A DNA stretch of 64,000 nt from Flavobacterium commune (GCF_001857965.1 NZ_CP017774.1:3720001-3784000), one strand, 5' to 3'; counted from the first letter of the stretch, positions 17,442 to 25,225 are shown. Notes: generated by a model not told the origin, from the letters alone. Made by a program: numbers and translations.

Positions 17442-18989
17442 TTATTTTCTGATCTTATTTGCGTAATGATTTTCAATTTCAACTTCTTTATCTTTTATCA
17501 AATTATGAAACTTGTCCCAATGCTTCCCTATCTGAGAATTTATACCATTGTTTTCAAAAACATTTGCCGCAAGTTTAGCATATGTTAAAAAATTTCCCCA
17601 ATCGTACGTATTTGTTCTATAAAACGTATTAGGTAAATGTGGAGCTTTTTTAATTATTTTTCTTCGATGTGCACCCATTATAGTATAACGTTTATAAAGT
17701 CTATTTTTAAAAAGTTGAGGAACCTTATTTTTACCAAACTTAGCATAATATCCCCCTCTTTTTATAGAACGTTTCATCTTTCTATAATATTTGGCCAAAC
17801 CAGATGATTTTAAATAGACTTTTTCACCATCAAACGAAAATCCAAGATATTCAAATTTTGTATTGTCTTTAATTTCACCAGTATCTAAATCAATCTCTTT
17901 ACAACCAAATTTTTCATTAAAATACTTAAATATAAATGACTGGCTTTTACTGGGCTGAATTTCTAAATCAAAATTTTGAATTTCATCAATCAAAAGATTA
18001 TAAATCATGTCCATATTTTTCTCGTCTGCAACTACAATCATATCATCACTATACCTTCGATACATTCCATCTATTTCAGTTATCTTCTCATTAATCAATT
18101 TATCAAAATGTAAAAGATAAATATTAGCAAGTGTCGAACTAATTGGTGAGCCTTGAGGTATTCCTTTAATTCTAAAATTTCCTGTTAGGAAATCATTTTT
18201 TGTTTTAAAACGGTTTTTCTTTATGAGATTTTTAGCTCGAATTCTTGAATTAAAATCTTTTAAACTGCAGAAAGCAATTGCATTTTTCTCTTTTAACAAT
18301 TCAATATTAGGAATAGAAATCTTAGTGTTTTTCCCTTTTTTATCAACAATTATTTGATCTTTAAATTCTTCAAAAATATCCTCCTGTTCTATATATGAAA
18401 ATTTTGTTAGATTCTTAAAAATGGCATAATGATCATCTGGTAAAATCTTTTCATCTAGAATTTCAATCCAAGTTTCTTTTAATCTTTTGTGGTTAAGATT
18501 ATCAAAAAATGAAGTAATGTCAAATGTAATTGCAATGAGGTCACGGTTTTTATTTTCTTCTATATACTTAAAGATATCATTTGCAAAATCTATATTACAT
18601 TTGTTTCGAGATTTTTCGTTGGCTTTTAATGGAACACTTCTATATGCAGAAACACAATCTTTTATGCCGTGTTCAATTAATTTTTTCTCATACTTTTTTG
18701 TAATAATATCTGAGTAATATCCATAGATCATAGAATCTAAATGATTAGCATAAAAAACCTCTCTGTCTTTATAACTAGATTCTCTTTTTATAGACTTTGT
18801 TCCATCAGCATTTTTTACTTTTCTAAACTTCCTAACAGAAATTTTTCTATGGATAAAAGGATAAAAACTATGTTTTGCGATATTTTTTTTATCAAAAATA
18901 TAATTTTCAATCCAAGGTCTATGCCTTAATTTTAATGGCAATCCAATATGAGGATAGCGTTTTAATCTAAACCAATCTTTTTTTACCAT
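17442..18989 (-). CDS. orphan reverse transcriptase, probable UG/DRT-type defence RT
   Basis: The 515-residue protein is a complete RNA-directed DNA polymerase. Palm motifs are FDITSFFDNL (156-165, catalytic D157), GIPQGSPISSTLANIYL (276-292), YSDD (313-316) and FEYLGFSF (379-386). About 145 residues precede the palm, opening with KRYPHIGLPL and HSFYPFIHRKI segments, and about 130 basic residues follow. There is no maturase X domain, HNH or En endonuclease, no template/variable repeat pair and no Avd, so group II intron and DGR assignments do not fit; the retron NAxxH and VTG motifs are not seen. This leaves the 'unknown group' RTs, many of which are antiphage DRT systems. The codon use is visibly more A+T-rich than in neighbouring genes, suggesting transfer. 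The RT identity is secure; assignment to DRT2, DRT9 or another class is inference. Confidence 0.93.
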   Translation of the reverse strand: MVKKDWFRLKRYPHIGLPLKLRHRPWIENYIFDKKNIAKHSFYPFIHRKISVRKFRKVKNADGTKSIKRESSYKDREVFYANHLDSMIYGYYSDIITKKYEKKLIEHGIKDCVSAYRSVPLKANEKSRNKCNIDFANDIFKYIEENKNRDLIAITFDITSFFDNLNHKRLKETWIEILDEKILPDDHYAIFKNLTKFSYIEQEDIFEEFKDQIIVDKKGKNTKISIPNIELLKEKNAIAFCSLKDFNSRIRAKNLIKKNRFKTKNDFLTGNFRIKGIPQGSPISSTLANIYLLHFDKLINEKITEIDGMYRRYSDDMIVVADEKNMDMIYNLLIDEIQNFDLEIQPSKSQSFIFKYFNEKFGCKEIDLDTGEIKDNTKFEYLGFSFDGEKVYLKSSGLAKYYRKMKRSIKRGGYYAKFGKNKVPQLFKNRLYKRYTIMGAHRRKIIKKAPHLPNTFYRTNTYDWGNFLTYAKLAANVFENNGINSQIGKHWDKFHNLIKDKEVEIENHYANKIRK

Positions 18990-19006
18990 AAGACAATTAA
19001 AAAAAG

Positions 19007-19033
19007 CAAAGGTAAACGGCTACTGGGAAGCAA
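19007..19033 (-). promoter_or_regulatory. promoter directly before the reverse transcriptase
   Basis: On the minus strand TTG at 19033-19031 and TACCTTTG at 19014-19007 are 16 bases apart, slightly short for the consensus. The RT start codon at 18989 follows after only 17 bases. If used, the RT would have a leader of about 10 bases, separate from any upstream RNA. Confidence 0.6.
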
Positions 19034-19112
19034 GCCTAACTTAATGGAAAAACACATGCCTGTTCGATGCTATTGCTAACACCGCTTCCTCTTACGTCAG
19101 GTATAAAGTTTG

Positions 19113-19120
19113 TATCTTTG
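19113..19120 (+). promoter_or_regulatory. promoter-like -7 box opposite to the reverse transcriptase
   Basis: TATCTTTG on the plus strand matches TAnnTTTG and lies 15 bases before the ATG at 19136. No matching TTG box is seen upstream. It could drive an RNA or the short frame 19136-19267. Confidence 0.4.
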
Positions 19121-19135
19121 TATCTAAACAACTTA

Positions 19136-19267
19136 ATGAATGAGATGGCAGAAACAGCACTAGAAATGATTGAGGGTTGGCTCTCGAGGAGTCCCCTTCC
19201 AAAGATGGCAGTAATTATATTTCAAATTATTTGCTTTATTGGTATCAAATCTCCGTTTAATTCTTAA
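19136..19267 (+). CDS. possible 43-residue membrane peptide opposite to the RT
   Basis: The frame starts MNEMAETALEMIEGWL and continues to a hydrophobic stretch MAVIIFQIICFIGI, giving an amphipathic helix followed by one likely membrane segment. A promoter-like box sits 15 bases before the start codon. The same bases are part of the candidate structured RNA region on the other strand, so the frame may be incidental. It is listed because it has a promoter box, a start codon and a coherent predicted shape. Confidence 0.3.
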   Translation: MNEMAETALEMIEGWLSRSPLPKMAVIIFQIICFIGIKSPFNS

Positions 19268-19422
19268 ACTAAACGCAATAATTTATAAAACGTGTTAATC
19301 GGCTCCGTCTACCAATGCTAAGCAAAAATAGAAAAAAAATAGTCGTTAACTTACTTTTTGCAAAACATTTATTCACATAGTTTGCTTCTAAAAAACACTA
19401 AATACCATTCTCTTTTGCAATA

Positions 19423-19590
19423 CTAATTAAAAACCTGAATAGGAGAAGCCAATAAAGTTTTGGTATCGGCAATAAAATCAATTAAGTATTGTTGACTGTT
19501 GTGTATATCAAGCCCTGCCTGATCTTTCCACTCTTCCCAAATAATAAAAACATTTTCTGAAAAAACTATCGCATTTTCTAAAAATCCACC
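19423..19590 (-). pseudogene. remnant of an ABM-domain monooxygenase gene
   Basis: The deduced C-terminal half (SENVFIIWEEW, then QAGLDIHN, then LLASPIQVF) is nearly the same as residues 43-87 of the intact ABM protein encoded at 5869-6147. The N-terminal half is missing: upstream of about 19590 the frame continues into unrelated sequence (an apparent start at 19626 gives MIFFDCKFSSVRG). It lies downstream of the FAH/SDR operon on the same strand and was probably its third gene. The break is on the side of the FAH gene, not on the side of the RT. Confidence 0.75.
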
Positions 19591-19707
19591 TCGAACTGAC
19601 GAAAATTTACAATCAAAAAAAATCACCCAAGAGTTAAATACTTAATCAAAAAAGGAGTGTTGAATCTTAAATCCAATACTCCATTTAAAAAATATATTCG
19701 GTATATC

Positions 19708-20562
19708 TTATTTAGAATAAGCTACAGCAACTTGTTTACTAGAACCTAAACCTTCGATTCCTAATTCAATCACATCACCTGCTTTAACATAAATAGGATC
19801 TGGTTTGATACCTAAACCTACTCCAGGAGGCGTTCCTGTACTGATGATATCACCAGGAAGTAAAGTCATAAACTGACTTAAATAATGTACTAAAAATGGA
19901 ATTTTAAACACTAAGTTAGAAGTATTACTGTTTTGGAATTTTTTACCGTTTACAGTCAACCACATTGGAAGATTGTTCACATCGGCAATTTCATCCTGAG
20001 TAGCTAAAACCGGTCCAAGAGGTGCGAAAGTATCACAGCCTTTCCCTTTAGCCCATTGCCCTCCCATTTCAATTTGGAAAGCTCTTTCGCTATAATCGTT
20101 TAACAAAGCATATCCCGCAACATAATCCAAAGCTTCAGCTTCTTCCACATAACTTGCTTTTTTACCCACTACAAAAGCTAATTCAACTTCCCAGTCGGTT
20201 TTTTCACTTCCTTTAGGGATAATCACATTATCGTTTGGTCCACACAAAGAAGTAGTCGATTTAAAGAAAATGATAGGCTCTGTTGGAATTGGTGCACCAG
20301 TTTCATGACAGTGATCCACATAATTCAAACCAATGCAAATAATTTTTGAAGGTCTTGCAACCGGAGAACCCAAACGAACTTCATTTGAAACTTCAGGGAA
20401 AGAAGTTCCGCTTTCGATAGCTGCTTTTAACTTTTCTAAGCCATTATTCTCAAAAAAAGATTCGTTATAATCAGTTACAATTGAAGAAACATCATATCTT
20501 TTTTCTCCAACTAAAATTCCTGGTTTTTCGCTGCCTGCTGCTCCAAAACGTATTAATTTCAT
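19708..20562 (-). CDS. fumarylacetoacetate hydrolase (FAH) family protein
   Basis: The 284-residue protein belongs to the FAH superfamily of metal-dependent hydrolases and decarboxylases of 2,4-diketo acids. The N-terminal lid is MKLIRFG...KPGILVG; the core starts at KIICIGLNYVDHCHE. Metal ligands are expected in DWEVELAFVVG (two Glu) and LNDYSERAFQ (Asp), and the ISTGTPPGVGLG loop closes the site. It follows the SDR gene by 60 bases on the same strand. This pairing is known from the non-phosphorylating L-fucose/L-rhamnose route, where a dehydrogenase makes a 2,4-diketo-3-deoxy sugar acid that a FAH enzyme cleaves. That pathway assignment is inference. Confidence 0.9.
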   Translation of the reverse strand: MKLIRFGAAGSEKPGILVGEKRYDVSSIVTDYNESFFENNGLEKLKAAIESGTSFPEVSNEVRLGSPVARPSKIICIGLNYVDHCHETGAPIPTEPIIFFKSTTSLCGPNDNVIIPKGSEKTDWEVELAFVVGKKASYVEEAEALDYVAGYALLNDYSERAFQIEMGGQWAKGKGCDTFAPLGPVLATQDEIADVNNLPMWLTVNGKKFQNSNTSNLVFKIPFLVHYLSQFMTLLPGDIISTGTPPGVGLGIKPDPIYVKAGDVIELGIEGLGSSKQVAVAYSK

Positions 20563-20622
20563 TTCTCTATATTTTATTGTTATTTTTTTCTTTTAGGTAT
20601 TTAGCAACTAAGTCGCTTAGAC

Positions 20623-21387
20623 TTAATTATTTAATTTGATAAATCCTCCGTCAATTGGATAATCTGATCCTGTGATAAACCCGGCTTCGTCACTTGCTAA
20701 AAACAATGCTAAAGTAGCAATTTCTTCCGGTTTTCCCATTCTTCCAATAGGCTGTGATTTTGATAATTTTTCGAATATTTCAGCCTCATTTCCAGGATAA
20801 TTTTTAGCAATAAATCCATCTACAAAAGGAGTATGCACACGTGCAGGAGAAATCGAATTGCAACGGATATTCTCGTTGATATAATCTCTGGCAACTGATA
20901 AAGTCATAGACATCACAGCTCCTTTGGCTGTAGAATAAGCAAAACGATCTGAAATACCAACCCATGAAGCAATCGAAGCCATATTCACAATCGATCCTCC
21001 ACCTGATTTACGGAATTGAGGGATAGCTGCAAACAAACAGTTATAAACTCCTTTTACATTTACGTCCATAATTCGGTCAAAATCAGCTTCCGGAGTGGTA
21101 TCAACCTTACCTACATGGGCAATTCCGGCATTATTCACTAAAACATGAATGTTACCAATTTTTTCAAAAGTAGCAACTACTTCATCATGTTTGGCAACGT
21201 TACAGGCATGAGCAAAAACTTTACCTCCTTCGGCAGTGATTTCATCTACGGTAGCTTGGGCACTTTCGGCAGTTAATTCTATAATATGAACTTCAGCTCC
21301 TTGTTTTGCAAATAAAACAGAAATAGCTTTTCCTATTCCGCTACCACCACCTGTTATGATTGCTTTTTTATCTTTTAATGAGAACAT
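20623..21387 (-). CDS. short-chain dehydrogenase/reductase (SDR), sugar-acid type
   Basis: The 254-residue NAD(P)-dependent enzyme has the cofactor motif TGGGSGIG near residue 12, the NNAG strand, the catalytic serine in VNMASIASW and the YSTAKG motif with the catalytic Tyr and Lys, and ends with GSDYPIDGGFIKL. Length and ending are of the classical SDR type. The FAH gene follows in the same operon, so oxidation of a 3-deoxy sugar acid is a likely role. A strong promoter lies at 21437-21466, and a divergent AraC regulator starts at 21670, so sugar control is plausible. Confidence 0.92.
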   Translation of the reverse strand: MFSLKDKKAIITGGGSGIGKAISVLFAKQGAEVHIIELTAESAQATVDEITAEGGKVFAHACNVAKHDEVVATFEKIGNIHVLVNNAGIAHVGKVDTTPEADFDRIMDVNVKGVYNCLFAAIPQFRKSGGGSIVNMASIASWVGISDRFAYSTAKGAVMSMTLSVARDYINENIRCNSISPARVHTPFVDGFIAKNYPGNEAEIFEKLSKSQPIGRMGKPEEIATLALFLASDEAGFITGSDYPIDGGFIKLNN

Positions 21388-21436
21388 TTTAACGTAGTAT
21401 TAAATTATTATAAATGATATTTTATTTTAATAAGGA

Positions 21437-21466
21437 CAAATTTATAAATAAATGCTTCGTTTTCAA
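21437..21466 (-). promoter_or_regulatory. promoter of the SDR-FAH operon
   Basis: On the minus strand TTG at 21466-21464 and TAAATTTG at 21444-21437 are 19 bases apart, a full match to the Flavobacterium consensus. The SDR start codon is about 50 bases downstream. The remaining intergenic region to the divergent AraC gene (21467-21654) shows nothing further that I can name. Confidence 0.8.
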
Positions 21467-21654
21467 GAGACAAAATAGTCTTAATTTGTTGAATTATTGG
21501 AAATAACAACTGATTTACAAAACCAACACCTAACATCATATCGTTTTAAATACCAATAGATTACGATTTTAAATTTATCTAAATATAAAAAAATAAAGGT
21601 ACTGTGCCACAATCCTAAATAATAATTCGATTTTATCCTTATCTAATTATTATT

Positions 21655-21662
21655 TATCTTTG
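21655..21662 (+). promoter_or_regulatory. promoter -7 box of the AraC gene, almost leaderless
   Basis: TATCTTTG ends only 7 bases before the start codon at 21670. With normal spacing the RNA would start at or next to the ATG. Confidence 0.6.
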
Positions 21663-21669
21663 GAAGCTA

Positions 21670-22539
21670 ATGAAACTAGAGAGAACCCAAATATCGTCTT
21701 ACCTAAATAATGCTATTTCTGTACTTGTCAGAGAGGAATCTTTCTTTCAGGCCCCTTTCCATTCCCACCCGGAACTGGAACTGGTTTATGTAAAGGAAAG
21801 TTTTGGTAAAAGGATTATAGGTAATTCTGTTGACAATTTTGAAGCCGGAGATATGGTTTTCCTTGGTTCCGACATCCCTCATGTTTGGCTAAATGACGAA
21901 ATTTATTATCACAACATCAACAAACTAAAGGCAAAAGCCATTGTAGTTTACTTCAACAAAGATATTTTTGGCCCGGCTTTTTACGAATTAAAAGAAGCTC
22001 AAAAAATCAATAGCCTTTTCGAAAAAGCAAAAAAAGGGCTTTCAATTAAAGGAAAAACAAACAAACTGATTGCCGAAAAATTAGAACAATTAGTCATCAA
22101 ACAGGACTTTGAAGTAATCATAGGTCTGTTCGAAATCTTATCTCTTCTATCCGCTACCACTACTGATTTAGACTTCATAAATAGCGAAACTTATACTCCT
22201 TCCAACGATTCTTTCAAAAAAGATCGTCTTTCGGATGTTTACCAATACATAAAAGACAATTACAAAAAAGAGATTTCTCTGGATGAAGTAGCTCAAATTG
22301 CCAATCTGACACCGACTTCTTTTTGCAGAATGTTCAAATCCAGAACCAAAAAGAATTTTATTGAATATCTGAACGAAATACGCATTTCCAATGCCTGCAA
22401 ACAGCTTATTGAAACTGACATGAGTGTTTCGGAAATAGCCTATGAATGCGGATACAAAACCGTTTCTAATTTCAATAAACTATTCAAGAAAAATACGGGA
22501 AACACTCCTAAAGAATACAAAAACAAAATAGCGCGTTAA
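21670..22539 (+). CDS. AraC family regulator with cupin sensor domain
   Basis: The 289-residue protein has an N-terminal cupin-like domain (about 15-110, with PFHSHPELELVYV and the later GDMVFLGSDIPHVW metal/sugar-site elements) and a C-terminal pair of helix-turn-helices (about 190-285: ISLDEVAQIANLTPTSFCRMF and MSVSEIAYECGYKTVSNFNKLF). This layout is typical of sugar-responsive activators. It is divergent from the SDR-FAH operon and the most likely regulator of it. The gene ends before a large inverted repeat shared with the convergent TonB receptor gene. Confidence 0.92.
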   Translation: MKLERTQISSYLNNAISVLVREESFFQAPFHSHPELELVYVKESFGKRIIGNSVDNFEAGDMVFLGSDIPHVWLNDEIYYHNINKLKAKAIVVYFNKDIFGPAFYELKEAQKINSLFEKAKKGLSIKGKTNKLIAEKLEQLVIKQDFEVIIGLFEILSLLSATTTDLDFINSETYTPSNDSFKKDRLSDVYQYIKDNYKKEISLDEVAQIANLTPTSFCRMFKSRTKKNFIEYLNEIRISNACKQLIETDMSVSEIAYECGYKTVSNFNKLFKKNTGNTPKEYKNKIAR

Positions 22540-22565
22540 ACTTAAAATTTATCGAAATTAATTCC

Positions 22566-22638
22566 CCCTATTCCGCCGCGGCGGATGTAATTTTGATGAA
22601 TTTTCAAGAAATTTTTCATCCGCCCAGGCGGAATAGGG
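22566..22638. repeat. large inverted repeat between convergent AraC and TonB receptor genes
   Basis: CCCTATTCCGCC from 22566 pairs with GGCGGAATAGGG ending at 22638, and within the arms CGGATG pairs with CATCCG. The left arm contains the perfect palindrome TCCGCCGCGGCGGA, which also forms the hairpin tip of the dispersed repeat copy D. It may end transcription from both sides, but its G+C-rich sequence stands out from the surroundings. Confidence 0.8.
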
Positions 22639-22679
22639 AAAAAGAAAATTTCTTTTTAAAATAAATTCAAAAACAACCT

Positions 22680-24788
22680 TTAGTTAAACACATAAACCAC
22701 ATTGAAGCCTCCGTAATAATTTACCGGATTTCCCGGATAATAGTAACGCGCCGGAGCTGTACCAAAACCTACTGCATTAGGCAAAACACTGGCTGCATAA
22801 TTTTCATTCAATACATTTTGGATTCCCACATTCATCTCCATTTTTATCTTTTTAAGAACATAAAAAACATAGCTGGCTTTTGCATCAAGCAATTGATACC
22901 CTTTTGTTTCTTTCGAATTGGCATCATCAAGATATCTTTTGCCCGTATATCGATAAGAAGCATTAAAACTCAAACCCATTGCCGTTACTAAATCTAATCC
23001 CGCATTCAATTGCACATTAGGTACAGCAGGCAACAATTTCCCTGAAAAATCACTGTCCCTATCTACGAAATCTTTAAATTTAAAATGAGTAATGGTTCCC
23101 GATAAATACGGATTAAGCTGAATATTGGCATTCGCATCAAATTTATAATTCACTACGAATTCCATTCCCTGATGCGAACTTTCACCTGCATTAAAGCCCA
23201 CATATTGATCGTCGGCAATCCTTCGCGCCACTAATAAATTCTTAATTTGTGCAGAATAAAAAACCAATTCCGCATAAAGCTTTCGACCTAAAAAATTCCC
23301 TTTAAAACCTACTTCATAATTAACTCCCACTTCTGGTTTTAAATCAGTATTAATTTGCCCTTCGGTTGTTAGGGTTTCGGCAACTACAGGAATAGAAAAA
23401 CCTTTACTCAATGAAGTATAAATATTTTTACCATTGGCTATTTTATAAGACAATCCTATTCGAGGCGACCAAATACTTTCAAAGCTGTAATTTTGTTTGA
23501 TTCCCGCTTCTGAAAAAATAGCTACCTGATTGTAATGAGTTGTATTGAATGCAATTCCGGATTCCAGATTGAGTTTTGTTGATAGTTTAGTTTCCATTTG
23601 TAAAAACGCATTCCAATAACGTCTGTTTTGTTCCATTTTAGCAAATCGTTCTCCCTGCAAACTACCTTTTCCGGAATTAGACTGATATAAATTTCGAAAA
23701 AGAGAGAAATTATAATTCTCCGTTATAAATTCAGTTCCAAGGCTGATAACATTTGGCAAAGTGAATAAAGAAGATGAATAATTTACTTTCGATCGAAAAC
23801 CTACCGATTTGGTTTTATCTTCCAATATATCAAAAGGTCGGGCTTCGTAAGCGTTTTTTAAAGTCGTAAAAAAACTGTTATCCATAGACCAATTTTCAGA
23901 AAACTGATATTCCAATCCCAAACCCGCCAACAATTTATCATAGGATTCAAATCCTTTCGCAGCAAGCCAGGTAGCCGCCGCCGATTTAGGATTGTTATTA
24001 AAAGCAGTTTCACTTATCGAACTCGGAATAAATGCTTTCAATCGGGTTGCAATTCCAAAGAAAGAAAGAGTACTTTTTCCGGAGAGCCGCTGTTTACCAA
24101 ACAGATTAAGTGATTTTCGATTGTAATCACTATTTACTCTATAACCATCCTGCTGCAAATTACTGTAATTGACAAAAACAGAAGAATTTGAATCAGCAGA
24201 ACCAACCGATAAAATCTGTTTCATCAACCCAAAACTCCCAAAAGTAGTTCCTGATTTTCCAAAGGTGACCTCTTCATCAATTTGCTTTGCTTTCAAACTG
24301 ATAACACCTCCCAAACCGGCACCAAAACTGCTCGAATTAGGTCCTTTTATAATTTCGATTCCTCCTAAAGCTTCTAAATCAATATCCTCTAACACCGTTT
24401 CTCCTTCAGCATCAGAAAGCGGAATCCCTTCAAAATAAGCCTTAATTCTGCTTGTACCGTATTGTGTCCTTGCCCCGATACCGCGAATTGTAATTCTATT
24501 GGTATTCAAAGCACCTTGTTGCATATAAACTCCCGGAATTTTATTCAAAACCGGAGTCAAAATTACCCCATCGGTCTGATTGATTTCTTTTTCGGTTATT
24601 ATCGAAACTGCAGCAGCTGTATTCTGAATATTTTTTCGAATAGGAGCAGCTGATAATACTAATTCAGACAAAGAAAGTGTATCCTTTTTAGCTTGTCCAA
24701 AAACAGAAATACCAGATAATAAAACCAACAAACAAATTAAACAAGTAAATACTTTTTTTTGATTGTTTAGTCTGATTTCTATTGTCAT
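22680..24788 (-). CDS. TonB-dependent outer-membrane receptor (FecA-like)
   Basis: The 702-residue protein has a signal peptide cut after SVFGQA (about residue 32), no N-terminal carboxypeptidase-like domain, a plug domain (about 45-165, with TAAAVSIITEKEIN, GIGARTQYGTSRIKAYFEGIPLSDAEG and the GPNSSSFG motif) and a 22-strand barrel ending in an aromatic-rich terminus VNYYGGFNVVYVFN. It takes up a ligand such as an iron complex across the outer membrane using TonB energy. No SusD partner is next to it, so a siderophore or citrate-type ligand is more likely than a glycan. No regulator box is recognisable upstream. Confidence 0.94.
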   Translation of the reverse strand: MTIEIRLNNQKKVFTCLICLLVLLSGISVFGQAKKDTLSLSELVLSAAPIRKNIQNTAAAVSIITEKEINQTDGVILTPVLNKIPGVYMQQGALNTNRITIRGIGARTQYGTSRIKAYFEGIPLSDAEGETVLEDIDLEALGGIEIIKGPNSSSFGAGLGGVISLKAKQIDEEVTFGKSGTTFGSFGLMKQILSVGSADSNSSVFVNYSNLQQDGYRVNSDYNRKSLNLFGKQRLSGKSTLSFFGIATRLKAFIPSSISETAFNNNPKSAAATWLAAKGFESYDKLLAGLGLEYQFSENWSMDNSFFTTLKNAYEARPFDILEDKTKSVGFRSKVNYSSSLFTLPNVISLGTEFITENYNFSLFRNLYQSNSGKGSLQGERFAKMEQNRRYWNAFLQMETKLSTKLNLESGIAFNTTHYNQVAIFSEAGIKQNYSFESIWSPRIGLSYKIANGKNIYTSLSKGFSIPVVAETLTTEGQINTDLKPEVGVNYEVGFKGNFLGRKLYAELVFYSAQIKNLLVARRIADDQYVGFNAGESSHQGMEFVVNYKFDANANIQLNPYLSGTITHFKFKDFVDRDSDFSGKLLPAVPNVQLNAGLDLVTAMGLSFNASYRYTGKRYLDDANSKETKGYQLLDAKASYVFYVLKKIKMEMNVGIQNVLNENYAASVLPNAVGFGTAPARYYYPGNPVNYYGGFNVVYVFN

Positions 24789-24870
24789 ATCGTGAAAAAT
24801 TCGTGAATTTGTGACAAAAAGCGGCTTTTTGTAGTGGTAAATGTAGAAATAAAAAAAAATATAAAAACAA

Positions 24871-24896
24871 AAAACCCCTTGAAATCAAGGGGTTTT
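24871..24896 (-). terminator. terminator of the tRNA operon
   Basis: AAAACCCCTT at 24871-24880 pairs with AAGGGGTTTT at 24887-24896; on the minus strand it is followed by a T-rich tail. It lies directly after tRNA-Arg. Confidence 0.88.
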
Positions 24897-24900
24897 AATG

Positions 24901-24974
24901 TGATTCCAGAAGGATTCGAACCTTCGACCTACGCATTAGAAGTGCGTTGCTCTATCCAGCTGAGCTATGGAACC
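24901..24974 (-). tRNA. tRNA-Arg (anticodon TCT)
   Basis: The 74-base cloverleaf has acceptor arms GGTTCCA and TGGAATC, an anticodon loop CTTCTAA with TCT, the T loop GTTCGAATC and discriminator A. CCA is not encoded. It is the last gene of a three-tRNA operon. Confidence 0.97.
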
Positions 24975-24988
24975 ATTATTTCAATTTG

Positions 24989-25063
24989 TCGGGGTGGCAG
25001 GATTCGAACCTGCGGCCTCCTGCTCCCAAAGCAGGCGCGATAACCGGGCTACGCTACACCCCG
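24989..25063 (-). tRNA. tRNA-Pro (anticodon TGG)
   Basis: The 75-base cloverleaf has acceptor arms starting CGGGGTG and ending CACCCCG, the anticodon loop TTTGGGA between CCTGC and GCAGG stems, and the T loop GTTCGAATC. It starts 14 bases after tRNA-Ser and ends 14 bases before tRNA-Arg. Confidence 0.97.
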
Positions 25064-25077
25064 AGGCAAAAATTAAG

Positions 25078-25161
25078 CGGAGAGACAGGGACTCGAACCC
25101 TGGCGACGGTTACCCGTCGACAGATTAGCAATCTGCTCCATTACCGCTCTGGCACCTCTCC
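25078..25161 (-). tRNA. tRNA-Ser (anticodon GCT)
   Basis: The 84-base gene is a class II tRNA. Acceptor arms are GGAGAGG and TCTCTCC with discriminator G, the anticodon loop is TTGCTAA, and the long variable arm pairs CGACGG with CCGTCG. It is the first gene of the operon. Confidence 0.97.
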
Positions 25162-25194
25162 TAAGCTCAAAGAATGTATCTCGTTTTGCGGTTG

Positions 25195-25225
25195 CAAATG
25201 TAACACATCATCCCATTTCTCACAA
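25195..25225 (-). promoter_or_regulatory. promoter of the tRNA operon
   Basis: On the minus strand TTG at 25225-25223 and TACATTTG at 25202-25195 are 20 bases apart. The 5' end of tRNA-Ser follows after about 33 bases. Confidence 0.78.

Larger units (their letters stand above)
18990..19422 (-). ncRNA. candidate structured RNA region upstream of the reverse transcriptase
   Basis: This 433-base stretch has no convincing protein gene on the RT strand and is locally richer in G+C than the RT gene. On the RT strand, GGAAGCGG at 19089-19082 pairs with TTGCTTCC at 19033-19026, enclosing a 48-base loop that contains a run of five T (19052-19048). A second hairpin, 19194-19179, has the stem GG-A-CTC / GAG-CC. 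TATTTTTG at 19330-19323 could be the -7 box of an RNA starting near 19316, though no TTG box fits. The AGATGGCAG 9-mer occurs twice, exactly 60 bases apart (19143-19151 and 19203-19211, plus-strand reading). The order RNA-then-RT on one strand is that of DRT2 and DRT9 loci. RNA ends are not determined. Confidence 0.45.

Noticed and set aside
17442..18989. Group II intron, retron or DGR reading of the reverse transcriptase
   Set aside because: No maturase or endonuclease domain, no intron domain V/VI-like structure downstream, no retron NAxxH/VTG motifs, no Avd and no template/variable repeat pair were seen.
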